7,621 nt of DNA, taken from the NCBI GenBank assembly GCA_013205455.1, contig JABMMO010000173.1, forward strand, positions 1-7,621, written 5' to 3'. The position numbers and the translations under genes were made by a program. Below, one piece after another: positions 5,761 to 7,621 of this stretch. Under the pieces are notes generated by a model. That model was not told the DNA's origin and ran no database searches. It worked only from the letters and a program-made list of their open reading frames with translations. Source of the stretch: Actinomycetota bacterium (lineage in GTDB: Bacteria > Actinomycetota > Actinomycetes > Nanopelagicales > Nanopelagicaceae). Positions within the stretch are counted from its first letter, which is position 1, and each line of letters starts with the position of its first letter.

Positions 5761-6902
5761 GTCGCATACGCTGAATTCTCGTGCACATACATCGCGCTCA
5801 AATCATTTGTCATAATGGTTGCGCTCTCACTGCCCATATTCAAATCAATCACTATCTCGATAATTTCACCAGACATGTCCACCAAATCACGATCTGCTCC
5901 AGGGGAGCTATCGGTGCAAACTTGCACCCCATTTAGATTCACATCAATTCGATAAGGATCAAACGTTGCAGAAGTAGTACCAATTGCGGCGAGAATTCTT
6001 CCCCAATTTGGATCTTCCCCATGTAATGCGCATTTCAATAGGTTGTTTCTGGCACAAGCCCGACCCACCGCTACTGCATCAGATTCCGATAACGCATTAA
6101 TTGTTGTAATGGAAACTATTTTGGAATGACCTTCGGCATCGGCAATTAATTGGAAAGAAAGTTCACTACATATTTTTTGTAAAGCGGATTCAAGTTGGGC
6201 ATCCGGAAGCGACACCCCCGAAGCACCGGAGGCTAAAAAGAGCACGGTGTCATTTGTGGAGGTACAACCATCAGAATCGATTCGGTTGAAGGTTCGATCT
6301 ACTATTTTTTCAAAAATTAATTTTGCTGAATATTCATCAACTATCGCATCAGTCATAATAACTGAAAGCATGGTCGCTAACGAAGGTGCAAGCATGCCAG
6401 CCCCTTTTGCAATTCCCGTAAACGTGGTCCCGGAGATTTCCGAAGTGGAAATTTTCGGTTTGGAATCAGTTGTCATAATTCCAGTTGCACAATCTATGAG
6501 GCTGGCATTTGAAAGGTTGGCGATTGCTGAACTAGCCCCATTTAACAACCTATCCATTAAAAGTCGCACCCCAATTAATCCAGTCGAACAAACCACAACA
6601 TCGCTTGCTGAGATACTTAAAAGTTCAGCCACATGTTCGGCGGTCTTATGCGTATCTACAAAACCGTCAGGACCAGTGCATGCATTCGCACCTCCGCTAT
6701 TAAGAATTACGGCTTTTACTTCGTTATCTCTTACAACTTCCATACTCCAAGTAACTGGCGCAGCCACAATTTTGTTGGTCGTAAATACCGCAGTCCCGAA
6801 ATACTGCGGACCTTCGTTAACAATTACCGTTAAATCTTTAGCGTCATTACTTTTCAATCCAGCGCTAACTCCGGCGCCACTAAATCCGGAAGGGAGATTC
6901 AT
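5757..6902 (-). CDS. argJ: Ornithine acetyltransferase (glutamate N-acetyltransferase)
   Basis: ArgJ moves the acetyl group from N-acetylornithine to glutamate, closing the acetyl cycle; some members also use acetyl-CoA to make the first N-acetylglutamate, which sequence alone cannot decide. It is an Ntn-type enzyme that cleaves itself before a nucleophilic threonine. Here this is A176-T177 in KGAGMLAPSLATMLS, giving alpha and beta chains. The oxyanion segment is CSTGLIG (105-111). Further family blocks are ILNSGGANACTG (66-77), DGCTSTNDTV (211-220), HGEDPNWGRILAAIG and the C-terminal HENSAYAT. The length of 381 is slightly short but complete. The ATG overlaps the argC TGA by 4 nt (ATGA), and the N-terminus LPSGFSGAGVSAGLK fits the family, so the start is secure. 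No argA-like gene is in the window. Confidence 0.96.
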   Translation of the reverse strand: MNLPSGFSGAGVSAGLKSNDAKDLTVIVNEGPQYFGTAVFTTNKIVAAPVTWSMEVVRDNEVKAVILNSGGANACTGPDGFVDTHKTAEHVAELLSISASDVVVCSTGLIGVRLLMDRLLNGASSAIANLSNASLIDCATGIMTTDSKPKISTSEISGTTFTGIAKGAGMLAPSLATMLSVIMTDAIVDEYSAKLIFEKIVDRTFNRIDSDGCTSTNDTVLFLASGASGVSLPDAQLESALQKICSELSFQLIADAEGHSKIVSITTINALSESDAVAVGRACARNNLLKCALHGEDPNWGRILAAIGTTSATFDPYRIDVNLNGVQVCTDSSPGADRDLVDMSGEIIEIVIDLNMGSESATIMTNDLSAMYVHENSAYAT

Positions 6903-7621
6903 GAGCCAATTCCAATCGAGACTAAACCTGTTTCCTCCGGTAAACCAGAAATTATGTTGGCATTTTGAATTGCTTGACCAGCTGCACCTTTACCCAAATT
7001 ATCAATTGCAATTGAAATGACTAATCGGTTCGTATGAACATCGATAGCTACTTGTATATGTGCACTATTTGAACCAAGTACCGAATTTGTTTGTGGCATC
7101 TGTCCGTTTGGTAAAAGATGTACGAATTTCGCGGTTGCATAGAAATCACTGTAAATTTTACTGATTTCCAATTGCGAGATATTCTTATTTAGCTTTGCTG
7201 TAACTGTGGCCAGTATTCCTCTTGGCATAGGGGCCAAAATTGGCGTGAATGATATTTTTACACTTGGATTTTCCGAAAGTTTACTCAACGTTTCTTCGAT
7301 TTCCGGAGTGTGCTGATGGATTCCACCAAATTTATATGAGGTAAGTGAATTCATTACTTCGCTGGCTATCAGGTTAATTTTTGCACTTCTACCAGCGCCA
7401 GTCGTGCCAGAAGCAGCTACTACAACAATGTCTTCTTGCGCGATCAACGAATTTTGAACTGCAGGCGCAGCTGCTAGCGCAATAGCTGTGGCGTAACAAC
7501 CAGGATTTGATATCCGATTGCTCTTCGCATCAATATTGAGAAGTTCCGGCAAACCGTATTGCCAAGAACCAGCGTATGTACCACCGTAGTATTTTTCCCA
7601 CGACGCTTTACTAGCCAATCT
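6899..7621 (-). CDS. argC: N-acetyl-gamma-glutamyl-phosphate reductase, 5' truncated by window edge
   Basis: These are the last 240 codons of ArgC, which reduces N-acetylglutamyl phosphate with NADPH to the semialdehyde. The frame continues through the window edge: the codons before the TTG at 7618 read Arg, giving RLASKASWEKYYGG, the continuation of the family DFRL motif. That TTG is therefore not a start. About 100-110 N-terminal residues (most of the Rossmann NADP domain) lie outside. Present are YGLPEL, the catalytic Cys in SNPGCYATA (Cys at residue 42 of the visible part), GTTGAGRS, the conserved His segment GGIHQHTPEIEE, LPNGQMPQTNSVLGSN and the C-terminal IDNLGKGAAGQAIQN followed by GLPEETGL. 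It is the first gene of the operon by actinobacterial convention, so the promoter and ArgR operator should lie just beyond the right edge. Confidence 0.95.
   Translation of the reverse strand, partial: RLASKASWEKYYGGTYAGSWQYGLPELLNIDAKSNRISNPGCYATAIALAAAPAVQNSLIAQEDIVVVAASGTTGAGRSAKINLIASEVMNSLTSYKFGGIHQHTPEIEETLSKLSENPSVKISFTPILAPMPRGILATVTAKLNKNISQLEISKIYSDFYATAKFVHLLPNGQMPQTNSVLGSNSAHIQVAIDVHTNRLVISIAIDNLGKGAAGQAIQNANIISGLPEETGLVSIGIGS

Noticed and set aside
6247..7020. A 257-codon plus-strand open frame antisense to argJ and the end of argC
   Set aside because: It lies opposite two clearly recognisable enzymes, shows no familiar domain or motif, and has an unstructured composition expected from a complement frame. 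Long antisense frames arise by chance opposite coding sequence that uses few TTA, CTA and TCA codons.
7334..7355. Palindrome-like GTAAGTGAATTCATTAC as a possible ArgR operator
   Set aside because: It lies deep inside argC coding sequence, the arms are out of register by one base, and it lacks the A/T centre of an ARG box. Operators are expected upstream of argC.
7616..7618. TTG at 7618 as the start of argC
   Set aside because: The frame is open through the window edge, and the codon before it completes the conserved DFRL motif. The gene is cut by the window rather than starting here.

Overview
The window comes from a low-GC actinobacterium. Two things on the minus strand show the phylum: the first ~45 nt of a 16S rRNA gene, with the GGACGAACGCUGGCGGCGU block usual in Actinobacteria, and the conserved rRNA-leader element TTGAGAACTCAACAG upstream of it. 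GC is well below 50% by eye, and genes overlap or abut. Together these suggest a streamlined lineage such as the freshwater acI/Nanopelagicales group. The genus-level placement is inference, because only 45 nt of 16S are present.

Everything runs on the minus strand, so the biological order is right to left. The 3' two thirds of argC enters from the right edge, followed by argJ, argB, argD, argR, argH and tyrS. Then comes a ~480-bp rRNA promoter/leader region and the 5' end of 16S rRNA, which runs off the left edge. argC/argJ, argJ/argB and argB/argD each overlap by an ATGA tetranucleotide. argD/argR overlap by 8 nt, argR and argH abut with no gap, and tyrS follows after 13 nt. This looks like one translationally coupled operon.

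ArgB, ArgC, ArgD and ArgJ convert glutamate-derived N-acetyl intermediates to ornithine, with ArgJ recycling the acetyl group. ArgH releases arginine from argininosuccinate, and ArgR is the arginine-responsive repressor. The two genes for the steps between ornithine and argininosuccinate, argF and argG, are absent from the places (D-F-R and R-G-H) they hold in the usual actinobacterial argCJBDFRGH cluster.

Other points of interest are an N-acetylglutamate kinase lacking both parts of the arginine-feedback site, a 16S helix-1 substitution inside the universal 27F primer site, and an ArgR with a strongly basic C-terminal tail whose codons contain the argH Shine-Dalgarno. The rRNA leader has tandem promoters, a thrice-repeated ATTTGACC octamer, and an 11-bp inverted repeat that only transcripts from the upstream promoter could fold. 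I see no mobile element, CRISPR array, tRNA or novel protein system here. The novelty is in the variants and losses within a conserved core locus.
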